Below are positions 51,884-61,914 of a DNA stretch of 64,000 bases, one piece after another. Origin of the DNA: an uncultured Eubacteriales bacterium (GTDB lineage: Bacteria; Bacillota; Clostridia; Oscillospirales; Oscillospiraceae). The stretch is taken from NCBI GenBank assembly GCA_900316205.1, contig ONBX01000011.1, positions 22,657 to 86,656 on the forward strand. Direction: 5' to 3'. Both the position numbers and the translations under genes were made by a program. Position 1 is the stretch's first letter. The number at the start of each line of letters is the position of its first letter. A model generated the notes under the pieces. The model saw only the letters and a list, made by a program, of their open reading frames with translations. It was not told the origin of the DNA and did no database searches.

Positions 51884-52350
51884 TCGTATTTCCTCTCTTT
51901 CATGATTCGGTCGATATCGCGTTTGGACTCCCGGTCCGCGTCGCTCTGGCGCTTGTCGTAGAGCTTCTTGCCCTTGCAGAGGCCCAGTTCCACCTTCACC
52001 CGGCTGTCCTTAAAGTACAGGGACAGGGGGATCAGGGCCACGCCATCCTGCATCACCCGGGCGTTGAGCTTCAGGATCTCCCGCTTGTGCATGAGCAGCC
52101 TGCGGGGCCGCACCGGGTCCTTGTTGAAAATGTTGCCGTGTTCATAGGGGCTGATGTGCATGCCGCGCACGAAAAGCTCCCCGTCCTTTACGGTGCAGAA
52201 GGAGTCCTTCATGTTTACCTGACCGGCCCGGATGGACTTGACCTCCGTCCCGGCCAGCTCGATCCCAGCCTCGTAGCGCTCGAGCACAAAATAATCGTGA
52301 AAGGCTTTGCGGTTGTCCGCGATCTTCTTGATGCCCTGCTGCTTCGGCAC
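51880..52350 (-). CDS. smpB: SsrA-binding protein SmpB
   Basis: 156 residues with GTG start at 52350 (MPKQQGIKKIADNRKAFHDY); TTG at 52374 is possible but the family start fits GTG. Conserved FVLERYEAGIELAGTEVKSIRAGQVNMKDS and HISPYEHGN, and the basic C-terminal tail KGKKLYDKRQSDADRESKRDIDRIMKERK that enters the ribosomal mRNA channel. It escorts tmRNA, encoded nearby. An extended -10 (TGGTATAAT) at 52394-52386 precedes it. Confidence 0.95.
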   Translation of the reverse strand: MPKQQGIKKIADNRKAFHDYFVLERYEAGIELAGTEVKSIRAGQVNMKDSFCTVKDGELFVRGMHISPYEHGNIFNKDPVRPRRLLMHKREILKLNARVMQDGVALIPLSLYFKDSRVKVELGLCKGKKLYDKRQSDADRESKRDIDRIMKERKYE

Positions 52351-52385
52351 GGTCCTCACTTCCCTTCTGCCCAACGGTAAAAAGA

Positions 52386-52478
52386 ATTATACCATAGAGG
52401 GCAGGAAAAGAAAAGAAGAAAATGTAAACACGGTATCTGCCCTTCCCCTTGCCAAGCGCCGCACCTTCGTGTTAGGAT
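52386..52478. promoter_or_regulatory. divergent promoters of smpB and tatD
   Basis: Minus: TGGTATAAT at 52394-52386, extended -10 without clear -35, for smpB. Plus: TTGCCA (52449-52454), 18 bases, TAGGAT (52473-52478), for tatD, 21 bases before its ATG. Confidence 0.45.
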
Positions 52479-52498
52479 ACCGGAGAGAGGTGAGGCAG

Positions 52499-53260
52499 AT
52501 GATTTTTGACACCCATGCCCATTACGATTCCGGCGCCTTCAACACCGACCGTTATGAGACTTTGGAGGCCGCCCACACCGCCGGCGTCGGGCTGATCCTG
52601 GACCCGGGCTGCGACGCACGGAGCAGCCGCATGGCCCTGGACCTGGCGGAGAAATACCCCTTCGTCTATGCCGCGGTGGGCATCCACCCGGAGGACATGG
52701 ACAAATACGATCTGGAGGCCTATGCCGAGATCTGCGAGATGGCACGGCACCCCAAATGCGTCGCCATCGGGGAAGTGGGGCTGGACTATTACTGGGACGC
52801 CAGCCAGAAGGAGGAGCAGAAGGTCCTGTTCCGGCAGCAGATCGAATTGGCGATTGAATTATGTAAACCGGTGATCGTGCATGACCGGGAGGCCCACCAG
52901 GACAGTCTGGACATTGTGAAGGACTACCCGGAGGCCAGAGGCGTCTTCCACTGCTATTCCGGCAGCGCCGAGATGGCGGCGGAGCTTTTGAAGCGGGGCT
53001 GGTATCTGGGCTTTGACGGGCCCATCACCTACAAAAACGCCCGGAAAGCCATCGAGGTGCTGGAGATCTGCCCGGCGGACCGGATGCTGATTGAGACGGA
53101 CAGTCCCTACCTGAGTCCGGTGCCCATGCGGGGCAAGCGCAACGACTCAAGAAATCTCCGCTATGTGATCGAGAAGATTGCGGAGGTAAAGGGTCTCAGC
53201 CCGGGAGAGGTGGAACGCCTCACCTGGGAGAACGGCAAACGCCTCTTCGGGATCGAATGA
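52499..53260 (+). CDS. tatD: TatD family metal-dependent DNase
   Basis: 253 residues from ATG 52499 (GAGAGGTGAGG upstream). TIM-barrel hydrolase: metal motif FDTHAHYD, GIHPEDM, AIGEVGLDYYW, VIVHDREAH, GVFHCYSGS, and IETDSPYLSPVPMRGKRNDS. It is a 3'-5' DNase in the TatD/YabD group. The frame is open upstream but the starting MIFDTHAHYD matches the family N-terminus exactly. Confidence 0.95.
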   Translation: MIFDTHAHYDSGAFNTDRYETLEAAHTAGVGLILDPGCDARSSRMALDLAEKYPFVYAAVGIHPEDMDKYDLEAYAEICEMARHPKCVAIGEVGLDYYWDASQKEEQKVLFRQQIELAIELCKPVIVHDREAHQDSLDIVKDYPEARGVFHCYSGSAEMAAELLKRGWYLGFDGPITYKNARKAIEVLEICPADRMLIETDSPYLSPVPMRGKRNDSRNLRYVIEKIAEVKGLSPGEVERLTWENGKRLFGIE

Positions 53261-53287
53261 AGGGAAGGTCTTCTCATCCTTTTTTGA

Positions 53288-53316
53288 TACTAAAAACTAA
53301 AAACTAAAAACTAAAA
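53288..53316. repeat. ACTAAAA-type tandem repeat
   Basis: Four to five units of ACTAAAA(A) between the tatD stop and a terminator. A weaker version (AAACTGGAAACTAAAAACT) is at about 54669-54689. Confidence 0.7.
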
Positions 53317-53353
53317 CAGTCTATGAAAAACTTCGTTTTTCATAGACTGTTTT
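53313..53353. terminator. bidirectional terminator between tatD and capA-like gene
   Basis: AAAACAGTCTATGAAAAAC, loop TTC, and the perfect complement (19-bp stem), with A/T-rich flanks; serves converging genes. Confidence 0.88.
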
Positions 53354-53362
53354 ATACACAGA

Positions 53363-54544
53363 TCAGCCGTACTGGGCGTAGACGTCGGAATAATCCCGGC
53401 CTTCGGAGGTAGGCACATAGCTGCCGTCCAGCTTGGAAAGGACCCGGTAATAGGCGTCGCTGCCCTCGGTATAGGGCGTGGGGCGATAGTCGTTGTAGTT
53501 GTCGCCGGAGTAGTTATCCTTCACCGGGCGGCTGGAGACGCAGCATGGGATCACGGTGTATCCGCTGGTGCTGACGCTGCCGTCACCGGCGCGCTTCACA
53601 TGGACCTGGATGATGGCGGTGTCCATATCCGTGGGGGCAGTGCTGCCGCCAAAGACCCAGTTGCCCATGCTGTAGAGGATGAGGCCCTTGCCATACTGCT
53701 CCACCGGCTGCAGGCAGTGGGAGTGGGAGCCATAGATCAGATCCGCCCCCGCGTCGATGCAGCGGTGGGCCAGCTCTGTCTGGCTGTCAAAGGGGGTGTA
53801 GACCAACTCCTTGCCCCAGTGGAAGGCGCAGACCACGTATTCCGCCCCGTCGGCGCGGAGCTGGCGGATGGCCGCGGCAGCCTTGTCCGGATCGGGCTCC
53901 AGGTGGTTATAGTCGCAGTAGATGCCAACGGTGAGACCGCTGGGGGTGGTGACAAGCTTGCTCTCCCCTTCCTTGCCGAAGGGAACGCCATGGTCGTTCA
54001 GGGCCATATAGGTAAATTCCTCACCGGCGGTACCGAAGTCGGCCATGTGGTTGTTGGCGGTGGTGACGAAGTCCACGCCGCCCTCGTTCAGAATCTCGGC
54101 GTAGTCGGCGGGGGCCAGGAAGGAGAACTGCTCAATGGAGGAGAACCGGGTATCGGACAGGCAGCATTCCAGATTGGCCAGGGTCAGATCGTCCTGTTCA
54201 AAGTATTCCTTCGTATTGGAGAAGGGGTAGGCATAGTCCTTCTGGATGTGATACTCGATGGAGCGGTGCTCTGATGCGTCCACAAACTGGGCGGAAGCCA
54301 GGGTGCAGTCCCCCACCAGGGAGATCACATATTCCTTTTCCTCTCCCAGGGGAGCAGGCGTCGCTTCCGTCTCCTGCCCGGAGACGGGGGCCAGCTGGGT
54401 GACTTCCGCGCTGCGCTGCGGGAGGACAAGATCCTCCGGCCAGATGCGGTTGATCTGCGCCCGGCGCAGCACCAGCACCGTGAGCAGCAGGGCCAGGGAA
54501 AGGATAAAAACGGCAAAGGATGGCTTTTGGGTCAGCTTTTTCAT
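53363..54544 (-). CDS. CapA family metallophosphatase-like protein, copy 1
   Basis: 393 residues from ATG 54544 (AAGGAG upstream; the frame extends 31 codons further). An N-terminal signal-anchor helix (FAVFILSLALLLTVLVL), a short linker, then a PGA_cap/CapA domain: ISLVGDCTLASAQ, LANLECCLSD, DFVTTANNHMADFG, GIYCDYNH, VVCAFHWGKEL, DLIYGSHSHCLQPVE and LILYSMGNWVFGG. These His/Asp motifs resemble calcineurin-type metal sites. CapA is tied to poly-gamma-glutamate capsule or envelope polymers, but no pgs/cap synthase genes are present. Paralogue of the next gene. Confidence 0.88.
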   Translation of the reverse strand: MKKLTQKPSFAVFILSLALLLTVLVLRRAQINRIWPEDLVLPQRSAEVTQLAPVSGQETEATPAPLGEEKEYVISLVGDCTLASAQFVDASEHRSIEYHIQKDYAYPFSNTKEYFEQDDLTLANLECCLSDTRFSSIEQFSFLAPADYAEILNEGGVDFVTTANNHMADFGTAGEEFTYMALNDHGVPFGKEGESKLVTTPSGLTVGIYCDYNHLEPDPDKAAAAIRQLRADGAEYVVCAFHWGKELVYTPFDSQTELAHRCIDAGADLIYGSHSHCLQPVEQYGKGLILYSMGNWVFGGSTAPTDMDTAIIQVHVKRAGDGSVSTSGYTVIPCCVSSRPVKDNYSGDNYNDYRPTPYTEGSDAYYRVLSKLDGSYVPTSEGRDYSDVYAQYG

Positions 54545-54617
54545 TCCGAAAAACTCCTTGAAAAGAGGCAGAATACGCATTAACTCGGCCATTATACTCG
54601 AATCTCCGCAAAAAGGC

Positions 54618-54655
54618 AAGGGACTTTGAAAAACCACTGTTTTTCAAAGTCCCTT
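54618..54655. terminator. terminator between the two CapA-like genes
   Basis: AAGGGACTTTGAAAAA, loop CCACTG, and perfect complement. It ends the operon that includes CapA copy 2 and lies about 75 bases upstream of the copy 1 start. Confidence 0.85.
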
Positions 54656-54690
54656 ATCTTCAAAAACCATAAACTGGAAACTAAAAACTC

Positions 54691-55920
54691 TTATCCCCCG
54701 TAGCTGTTGTTCCAGCCGGAGTAGTCCACCACGCCGTCCGGCCCCTCGTAGGTGCCCAGGATCTTGCTCATGGCCCGCTCATACAGCTCGCTTCCCACCT
54801 CGTAGGGCGTGGGGCAATAATCGTTGTAGCCATAGTCCATGTAGCCCTCCAGCGCAGGGCGGCTGGAGACGCAGCAGGGAATGATGCCGCAGCTCTCGTT
54901 GGAGATGCTGCCGTCCAGATCCCGCTTGACGGTGATCTGGAAGATGGCGGTGTCCATGTCCTTGGGCGAGGTATTTCCGCCGAAGGACCAGTTGCCGATG
55001 CTGTAGAGGATATAGGCGCCGTTGTACTCCTCATAGGGCTGCAGGCAGTGGCTGTGGCTGCCGTAAACGAAGTCCGCCCCGGCGTCCACACAAGCGTGGG
55101 CCAGATCGATCTGCACCTGCTTGGGATGATAGACCACCTCGTCCTGGCCCCAGTGGAACATGCAGATGATGTACTCCGCGCCGTCCTCCTTCAGCTGCTG
55201 AATGGCGGCCACGCAGTCCTCGGTGACGGGGTAATAGCCGTGATAGTCACAGTAGATGCCCACCTTGATGCCGTTGGGCGTGGTGATGATCTGGCTTTGG
55301 CCCTCCTGACCGTAGGAAACGCCCTCGGCCTCCAGGGCGGCACAGGTATCGGCAATGCCCTGCTGGCCGAAATCGTTGGTGTGGTTGTTGGCGGTGTTCA
55401 CGAAATCCACGCCGCCCTCGGTGAGGATCTTGGCATAGGCCGCGGGGGCGCGGAAGTGGAAGAAGGAGTCGGAATAGAGCCACTCGTCGGAGAGGGTGCA
55501 CTCCAGATTTGCGATGGTGAGCTCATCCTCCGAAAAATACTGCACGGTGTTCTGGAAGGGATAGGCGTAGTTCTCCCCGATCGCGCTCTCGATGGAAGCC
55601 GGGTCTGTGGGCGACATGTTCTGGTGGGAGGCCAGGGTGCAGTCCCCAATGGCGGAGAAGGTGAAGAGCTCCGGCGTCGGTTCCGGCGTTGGCGTCGGGG
55701 TCGGCTCCGGCGTAGGTTCCGGGGTCGGCTCCGGCGTGGGTTCCGGCGTCACCTCAGGGCTGGGGCTTGCCTCCGGGGCCGGGGTCTCGGCGGCGGCAGA
55801 TACGGGGCTCACCTGGTTCCAGGAAGCCTTGGCCATGTCCAGGCGCATAAGCCCTGTGAGTCCCAGCGCGAACAGCAGGAACACCAGCGTCAGGATTTGA
55901 AATGCTTTTTTCATACGCAC
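54691..55920 (-). CDS. CapA family metallophosphatase-like protein, copy 2
   Basis: 409 residues. Signal-anchor (ILTLVFLLFALGLTGLM), then a Pro/Glu/Thr stalk (TPEPTPEPTPEP and TPTPTPEP, about 50-84), then the CapA domain: FSAIGDCTLASHQ, IANLECTLSD, DFVNTANNHTNDFG, GIYCDYHGYYP, IICMFHWGQDEV, DFVYGSHSHCLQPYE and ILYSIGNWSFGG. It is clearly paralogous to copy 1 but has a cell-surface stalk. It begins 9 bases after the GH13 stop, so it is probably the last gene of the glycogen operon. Confidence 0.88.
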   Translation of the reverse strand: MRMKKAFQILTLVFLLFALGLTGLMRLDMAKASWNQVSPVSAAAETPAPEASPSPEVTPEPTPEPTPEPTPEPTPTPTPEPTPELFTFSAIGDCTLASHQNMSPTDPASIESAIGENYAYPFQNTVQYFSEDELTIANLECTLSDEWLYSDSFFHFRAPAAYAKILTEGGVDFVNTANNHTNDFGQQGIADTCAALEAEGVSYGQEGQSQIITTPNGIKVGIYCDYHGYYPVTEDCVAAIQQLKEDGAEYIICMFHWGQDEVVYHPKQVQIDLAHACVDAGADFVYGSHSHCLQPYEEYNGAYILYSIGNWSFGGNTSPKDMDTAIFQITVKRDLDGSISNESCGIIPCCVSSRPALEGYMDYGYNDYCPTPYEVGSELYERAMSKILGTYEGPDGVVDYSGWNNSYGG

Positions 55921-55929
55921 ACGACCTTA

Positions 55930-58347
55930 TCACAGAAGTCTTCTGATCTCGCCGCTGCAGGCGTCGATGCTGCCGCGGATCTCCTCGAAGCCCAGCTCCG
56001 CGCAGATAAACTCGTACTCCGCCCTCTCGCGGCCGCGGTTGATCACGGCCAGATACACGCCGTTTTCCGCGCTCTCACCCAGGGCGTCTTCCCCATCGAC
56101 GATCCAGCGCAGGATCAGCAGCAGGTCCCGGGACAGGGCCAGAAAGCTGGCATGCCCGGTGGAGAGGGCCGGCGCCGCGTTTCGCAGCGCGGAGAGAGAC
56201 GCGTAATGGTCATACAGGTCCTGCCGTTCCTCCCGGAAGGGCGCGCGGTTGAAGGGATCTCCCACGCCGCACATGCCCTGCTCGTCCCCGTAATAGATGC
56301 TGGGGACACCGGGAAGGGCAAACTGGATCACCGCACAGAGCTTTTCCAGCGCCACAGCCTCCTCCAGCCGCTCCTCCGGGAAGGGCAGCTTCAGCTGCTC
56401 CTCCCGGCTCAGGCTCTTGATCCACACATCGGTGGCAAGGGCAGAGCGCAGGCGCTCCACATCGTGGGAGCCCAGCAGGTTCATCAGAGAATAATAGAGG
56501 GGCTTGGGATAGTTGAGCTGCTGCTCCATCAGAAAGTCCCGCAGGGCATAGGCGGACGTGCGCTGATGGGCAAAGTCCAGGATGGCCAGGCGCAGGGGGT
56601 AATTCATCACCGAATCCAGGGAATAGCCCAGGGCATAATTGCGGCGGCTGCCGTAACTCTCCTTGAGCACGGCGTCCTCCCACACCTCGCCCAGCACCAC
56701 GGCGTCGGGCTTTTCCGCCTTGGCAGATTTGCGAATGAGGCTCAGCACCTCGTCGGGCAGCTCATCCGCCACATCCAGGCGCCAGGCGGAGGCGCCCCGG
56801 CGCAGCCAGGTCTTGACCACGCTGTTTTCGCCGGTGATGACGAAATCCTGCCAGGCGGGATTGGTCTCGTCCACCTCGGGAAGGGAATCAAAGCCCCACC
56901 AGCAGCGATATCGATCGGGGAAATGCTGAAAGTCATACCAGGCGTAATAGGGCGAATCCTCTCCCTGGCAGGCACCCAGAGAGGGATAATGGCCGTAGCG
57001 GTTAAAATACACGCTGTCATCCCCGGTATGGGAATAGACCCCGTCCAGCATCACCCGGATGCCCATGGCGGCGGCGCTTTCGCACAGATGGGTCAGATCC
57101 TCGTTGCTGCCCAGGATCGGGTCCACGTTCAGATAATCGGAGGTGTCATAGCGGTGATTGGACCGGGCCTCTACGATGGGGTTGAGGTACAGGCAGCCGA
57201 TGCCCAGGCTTTTCAGATAGGGCAGCTTCTGCTCGATCCCCCGGAGGGTGCCGCCGTAGAAATCGTCCGGCGTATAGCACTTTTCAAAGGGCCGGGGCTG
57301 CCAGCGAATGGGCTCGTCCAGGCTCTCATGCAGCTCCGCCGTCTGGCCCATGGCCCGGTGGGCCGCTACGCCTTTTCTCGCGGTATCGTCGTCAGAAAAA
57401 GCAAAGCGGTCGGGGAAAACCTGGTACATGACGCTGCGGCGAAACCAGGCGGGGGTCTTAAAGTCCTTGCGGTAAACCGTCAGGCGGAAGCCCTCCCCTT
57501 CCTCGTTGCACAGTCTGCTGAGGTGGGAGCGCCCGTCCCGGCACAGCCAGTGGGAGCCGTCTCGGGTGCTGATGCGGAAACAATACCACAGGGCCTGGGC
57601 CGTATCCGGCAGCTTCACCGTGACGGCATAGCCCTTTTCCGCGGGCACCATGGGGATCTCCCGTCGGAAGCCATCCCCATAGAGGATCAGATCGGCGCCG
57701 GTGGTCTGCCCCGCCTGAATCATCACCCGCAGGGTAAGCACCGACTCTTCCGGCAAGGCGCCCAGGGGCGAGCGATACCGGACGTCGCTGCAGTCATGCC
57801 GCGCCGCCAGGCTGCTGTCGTTGCAGCTGCGCAGGATGTTGATGATGTGGGCGGTGCGGGGCTGCACAGGGTGAAACTGCTGCACATCCACGCCGCTGGC
57901 CCGCAGGTCCCCGCAGCAGGCAGCAGCCACCTGAAAGGCGCTGCTCATGGAAAAGCCGCAGTCGTCCATCAAAAGCCGCACCAGCTCCGGGGCCGAAAAA
58001 GGATTGGAGGGCGAATAGAAGCACTCGTCCAGCCGCTCCAGGGGAAGGCCGCGCAAGGCGCAGTCCCTGGCAGCAGCATAGACCGATGCCGCTCCCTGAA
58101 AATACAGGGAAAGGATCGCGGGGCACTCGGGCGAGTTCAGAAGCCTCCCCCACTCCGCGTCTCCCCCCGCAGCACGCCAGACGCCGTCTGTTAAGACGGC
58201 GTCCACGCTGCGGCGGCCTTCGTAGCGCACGGAGAGGCTGTAATCCTCTGACCAGTGCTCCCGATAGCTGCCTCCAAAATGCAGGATCACGCGCTCGGGT
58301 GCCGCTGCCTGGAAAGGCAGGCGGCCTCTGCAGCTCACAGCATCCAT
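55930..58347 (-). CDS. GH13 alpha-amylase family protein (neopullulanase-like)
   Basis: 805 residues. An N-terminal beta module (1-75), then an unrecognised helical segment (about 75-185, containing PAILSLYFQGAASVY and QPRTAHIINILRSC), a second beta module (about 190-290), then the GH13 barrel: YLNPIVEARSNHRYDTSDY, MLDGVYSH, WRLDVADELP (nucleophile Asp), VVLGEVWED (acid Glu) and NLLGSHDVERL (Asp), and a C-terminal beta domain. No signal peptide, so it acts on glycogen or maltodextrins inside the cell. It overlaps the glgA end by 13 bases. Confidence 0.9.
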   Translation of the reverse strand: MDAVSCRGRLPFQAAAPERVILHFGGSYREHWSEDYSLSVRYEGRRSVDAVLTDGVWRAAGGDAEWGRLLNSPECPAILSLYFQGAASVYAAARDCALRGLPLERLDECFYSPSNPFSAPELVRLLMDDCGFSMSSAFQVAAACCGDLRASGVDVQQFHPVQPRTAHIINILRSCNDSSLAARHDCSDVRYRSPLGALPEESVLTLRVMIQAGQTTGADLILYGDGFRREIPMVPAEKGYAVTVKLPDTAQALWYCFRISTRDGSHWLCRDGRSHLSRLCNEEGEGFRLTVYRKDFKTPAWFRRSVMYQVFPDRFAFSDDDTARKGVAAHRAMGQTAELHESLDEPIRWQPRPFEKCYTPDDFYGGTLRGIEQKLPYLKSLGIGCLYLNPIVEARSNHRYDTSDYLNVDPILGSNEDLTHLCESAAAMGIRVMLDGVYSHTGDDSVYFNRYGHYPSLGACQGEDSPYYAWYDFQHFPDRYRCWWGFDSLPEVDETNPAWQDFVITGENSVVKTWLRRGASAWRLDVADELPDEVLSLIRKSAKAEKPDAVVLGEVWEDAVLKESYGSRRNYALGYSLDSVMNYPLRLAILDFAHQRTSAYALRDFLMEQQLNYPKPLYYSLMNLLGSHDVERLRSALATDVWIKSLSREEQLKLPFPEERLEEAVALEKLCAVIQFALPGVPSIYYGDEQGMCGVGDPFNRAPFREERQDLYDHYASLSALRNAAPALSTGHASFLALSRDLLLILRWIVDGEDALGESAENGVYLAVINRGRERAEYEFICAELGFEEIRGSIDACSGEIRRLL

Positions 58348-59813
58348 AAATAAAGTCTGGCGTACTCCTCTGCGGAGCGGTCAAAGCCGAAATCGGCCTC
58401 CATAGCGCTGCGGATCAGACCGTTCATGACTTCCGGATTGCGGTAGCAGTCCATGGCCTTGCGCATGGCGTCCCGCAGCTCCCAGGCATCGTAATTGGCA
58501 AAGGAGAAGCCGTTGCCCTCGCCGGTGAACTGGTTGTAGGGCAGCACGGTGTCCTTCAGGCCGCCGGTCTCCCGCACGATGGGCAGGGTGCCGTAACGCA
58601 TGGCGATCATCTGGCTCAGGCCGCAGGGCTCAAAGCGGGAGGGCATAACCAAAAAGTCGGCGCCGGCATAGACCAGGTGGCTCAGCGGCTCGCTGTAGCC
58701 GATGAAGGAGCAGAGGCGGCCGCGATAGCGATACTCGGCAGCCCGCATGAAGTTTTCAAATCGCTCGTCGCCTGTGCCCAGCAGCATGAACTGCATATCC
58801 TCCCGGCTCATCAGATCGTCCAGCACGCAGGCCACCAGGTCAAAGCCCTTCTGCTCGGTCATACGGGTGACCATGGCGAAGAGGGGCACGTCCGGTCGGA
58901 TGTCCAAACCCATCTTTTCCTGCAGGGCGGCCTTGCAGAGAGCCTTGCCCTTCAGATGACCCTTGTCGTAGCGGACAGGCAGGTTGTCATCGTGGCTGGG
59001 GTTGAAGACCACCTTGTCGATGCCGTTGATAATGCCGGAAAGCTGGGCGCTACGGGCGTTGAGGATGCCCTGCAGGCCTTCGGCGTAGTAAGGCATCTTG
59101 ATCTCCTCGGCGTAGCTGGGGCTCACGGTGTTGATGCGGTCGGCAAAGACCAGGCCGCCCTTCATGAAGTTGGCGCAGCCGTCCAGCTCCATGAACTCGG
59201 GGGTGTAGTAACGGCTGTCCACGCCCAGCAGATCCTGGACCCGGTCAAAGCCGCACTTGCCCTGGAAGGCGATGTTGTGAATGGTAAGCAGGTACTTGAG
59301 GCCTTCCTGCATGCCGCCCTGATACTGGGTCTTGCCCAGCATGGGGATCATGGCCGTGTGCCAATCGTTGCAGTGCACCACCTCGGGGTGGAAATCCAGA
59401 TTGGGGATGGCGTCCAGCACCGCGCGGGTGAAGAAGGCATACTGCTCCAGCTCGGCGTCGCCGCCGCGATAGATCTTGTCACCGAAATAGTGCTCATTGT
59501 CCACCAGGTAGACGATCATGTCGTCCAGCACCAGCTTCTCAATGCCCACATACTCACTGCGCCAGCCGAGGCGCGCGTAGAAGGTGAACATATGCTCCAC
59601 CTTGTCGGCATACTTGTCCTTGATGACCCGGTGATAGGGGGTGATGACGCGGGCGTCCATGCCCAGTTTTTTCAGGGCCTTGGGCAGAGTACCCACCACG
59701 TCGGCAAGACCCCCGGTCTTGGACAGAGGGGCGCATTCGGCAGAGGCCAGCAGGACGGCAGGCAGCTCGCTGCGGCCGCGTTCCTTCAGAAGATCACGAA
59801 ATTCTTTTTTCAT
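58335..59813 (-). CDS. glgA: glycogen synthase GlgA
   Basis: 492 residues from ATG 59813 (GGAG seven bases upstream). GT5 family: ADP-glucose binding motif SKTGGLADVVGTLPKAL, HCNDWHTAMIPM, LTIHNIAFQG, FMKGGLVFADRINTVSPSYAEEI, GIINGID, and the C-terminal PSRFEPCGLSQMIAMRYGTLPIVRETGGLKDTV. It elongates alpha-1,4-glucan from ADP-glucose. It starts 20 bases past the glgB stop. No glgC/glgD (ADP-glucose synthesis) or glgP is in the window; pgcA at 40551 could supply glucose-1-P. Confidence 0.96.
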   Translation of the reverse strand: MKKEFRDLLKERGRSELPAVLLASAECAPLSKTGGLADVVGTLPKALKKLGMDARVITPYHRVIKDKYADKVEHMFTFYARLGWRSEYVGIEKLVLDDMIVYLVDNEHYFGDKIYRGGDAELEQYAFFTRAVLDAIPNLDFHPEVVHCNDWHTAMIPMLGKTQYQGGMQEGLKYLLTIHNIAFQGKCGFDRVQDLLGVDSRYYTPEFMELDGCANFMKGGLVFADRINTVSPSYAEEIKMPYYAEGLQGILNARSAQLSGIINGIDKVVFNPSHDDNLPVRYDKGHLKGKALCKAALQEKMGLDIRPDVPLFAMVTRMTEQKGFDLVACVLDDLMSREDMQFMLLGTGDERFENFMRAAEYRYRGRLCSFIGYSEPLSHLVYAGADFLVMPSRFEPCGLSQMIAMRYGTLPIVRETGGLKDTVLPYNQFTGEGNGFSFANYDAWELRDAMRKAMDCYRNPEVMNGLIRSAMEADFGFDRSAEEYARLYLWML

Positions 59814-59833
59814 CATTACACTCCAAATATGTT

Positions 59834-61738
<1,905 letters not shown>

Positions 61739-61774
61739 CGTTCCTGTCCTCCTCTCTGTATCTTTCCACCCTCC

Positions 61775-61803
61775 ATTATAACGCTTTTTTCCTTCCATGG
61801 GAA
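61775..61803 (-). promoter_or_regulatory. candidate glgB operon promoter
   Basis: Minus strand TTCCCA, 17 bases, TATAAT, 36 bases before the glgB start codon. Confidence 0.55.
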
Positions 61804-61867
61804 GCATTATTTTTGAAAAGAGGAAATTATGTCCATTTTCCCCATTCCCCTGCCCTAAACAAAAGAA

Positions 61868-61897
61868 AACCCCGCAGAGCTTTCACTCAGCGGGGTT
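61868..61897 (-). terminator. terminator after the surface protein gene
   Basis: AACCCCGC pairs with GCGGGGTT around a 14-base loop; TTTTCTTTT follows on the minus strand. Confidence 0.8.
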
Positions 61898-61914
61898 GAA
61901 AGGCAAAGTAAGAA

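Noticed and set aside
55048-58194. 1048-codon open frame on the plus strand
   Set aside because: It runs antisense through two well-supported genes (CapA copy 2 and GH13) and shows no motif.
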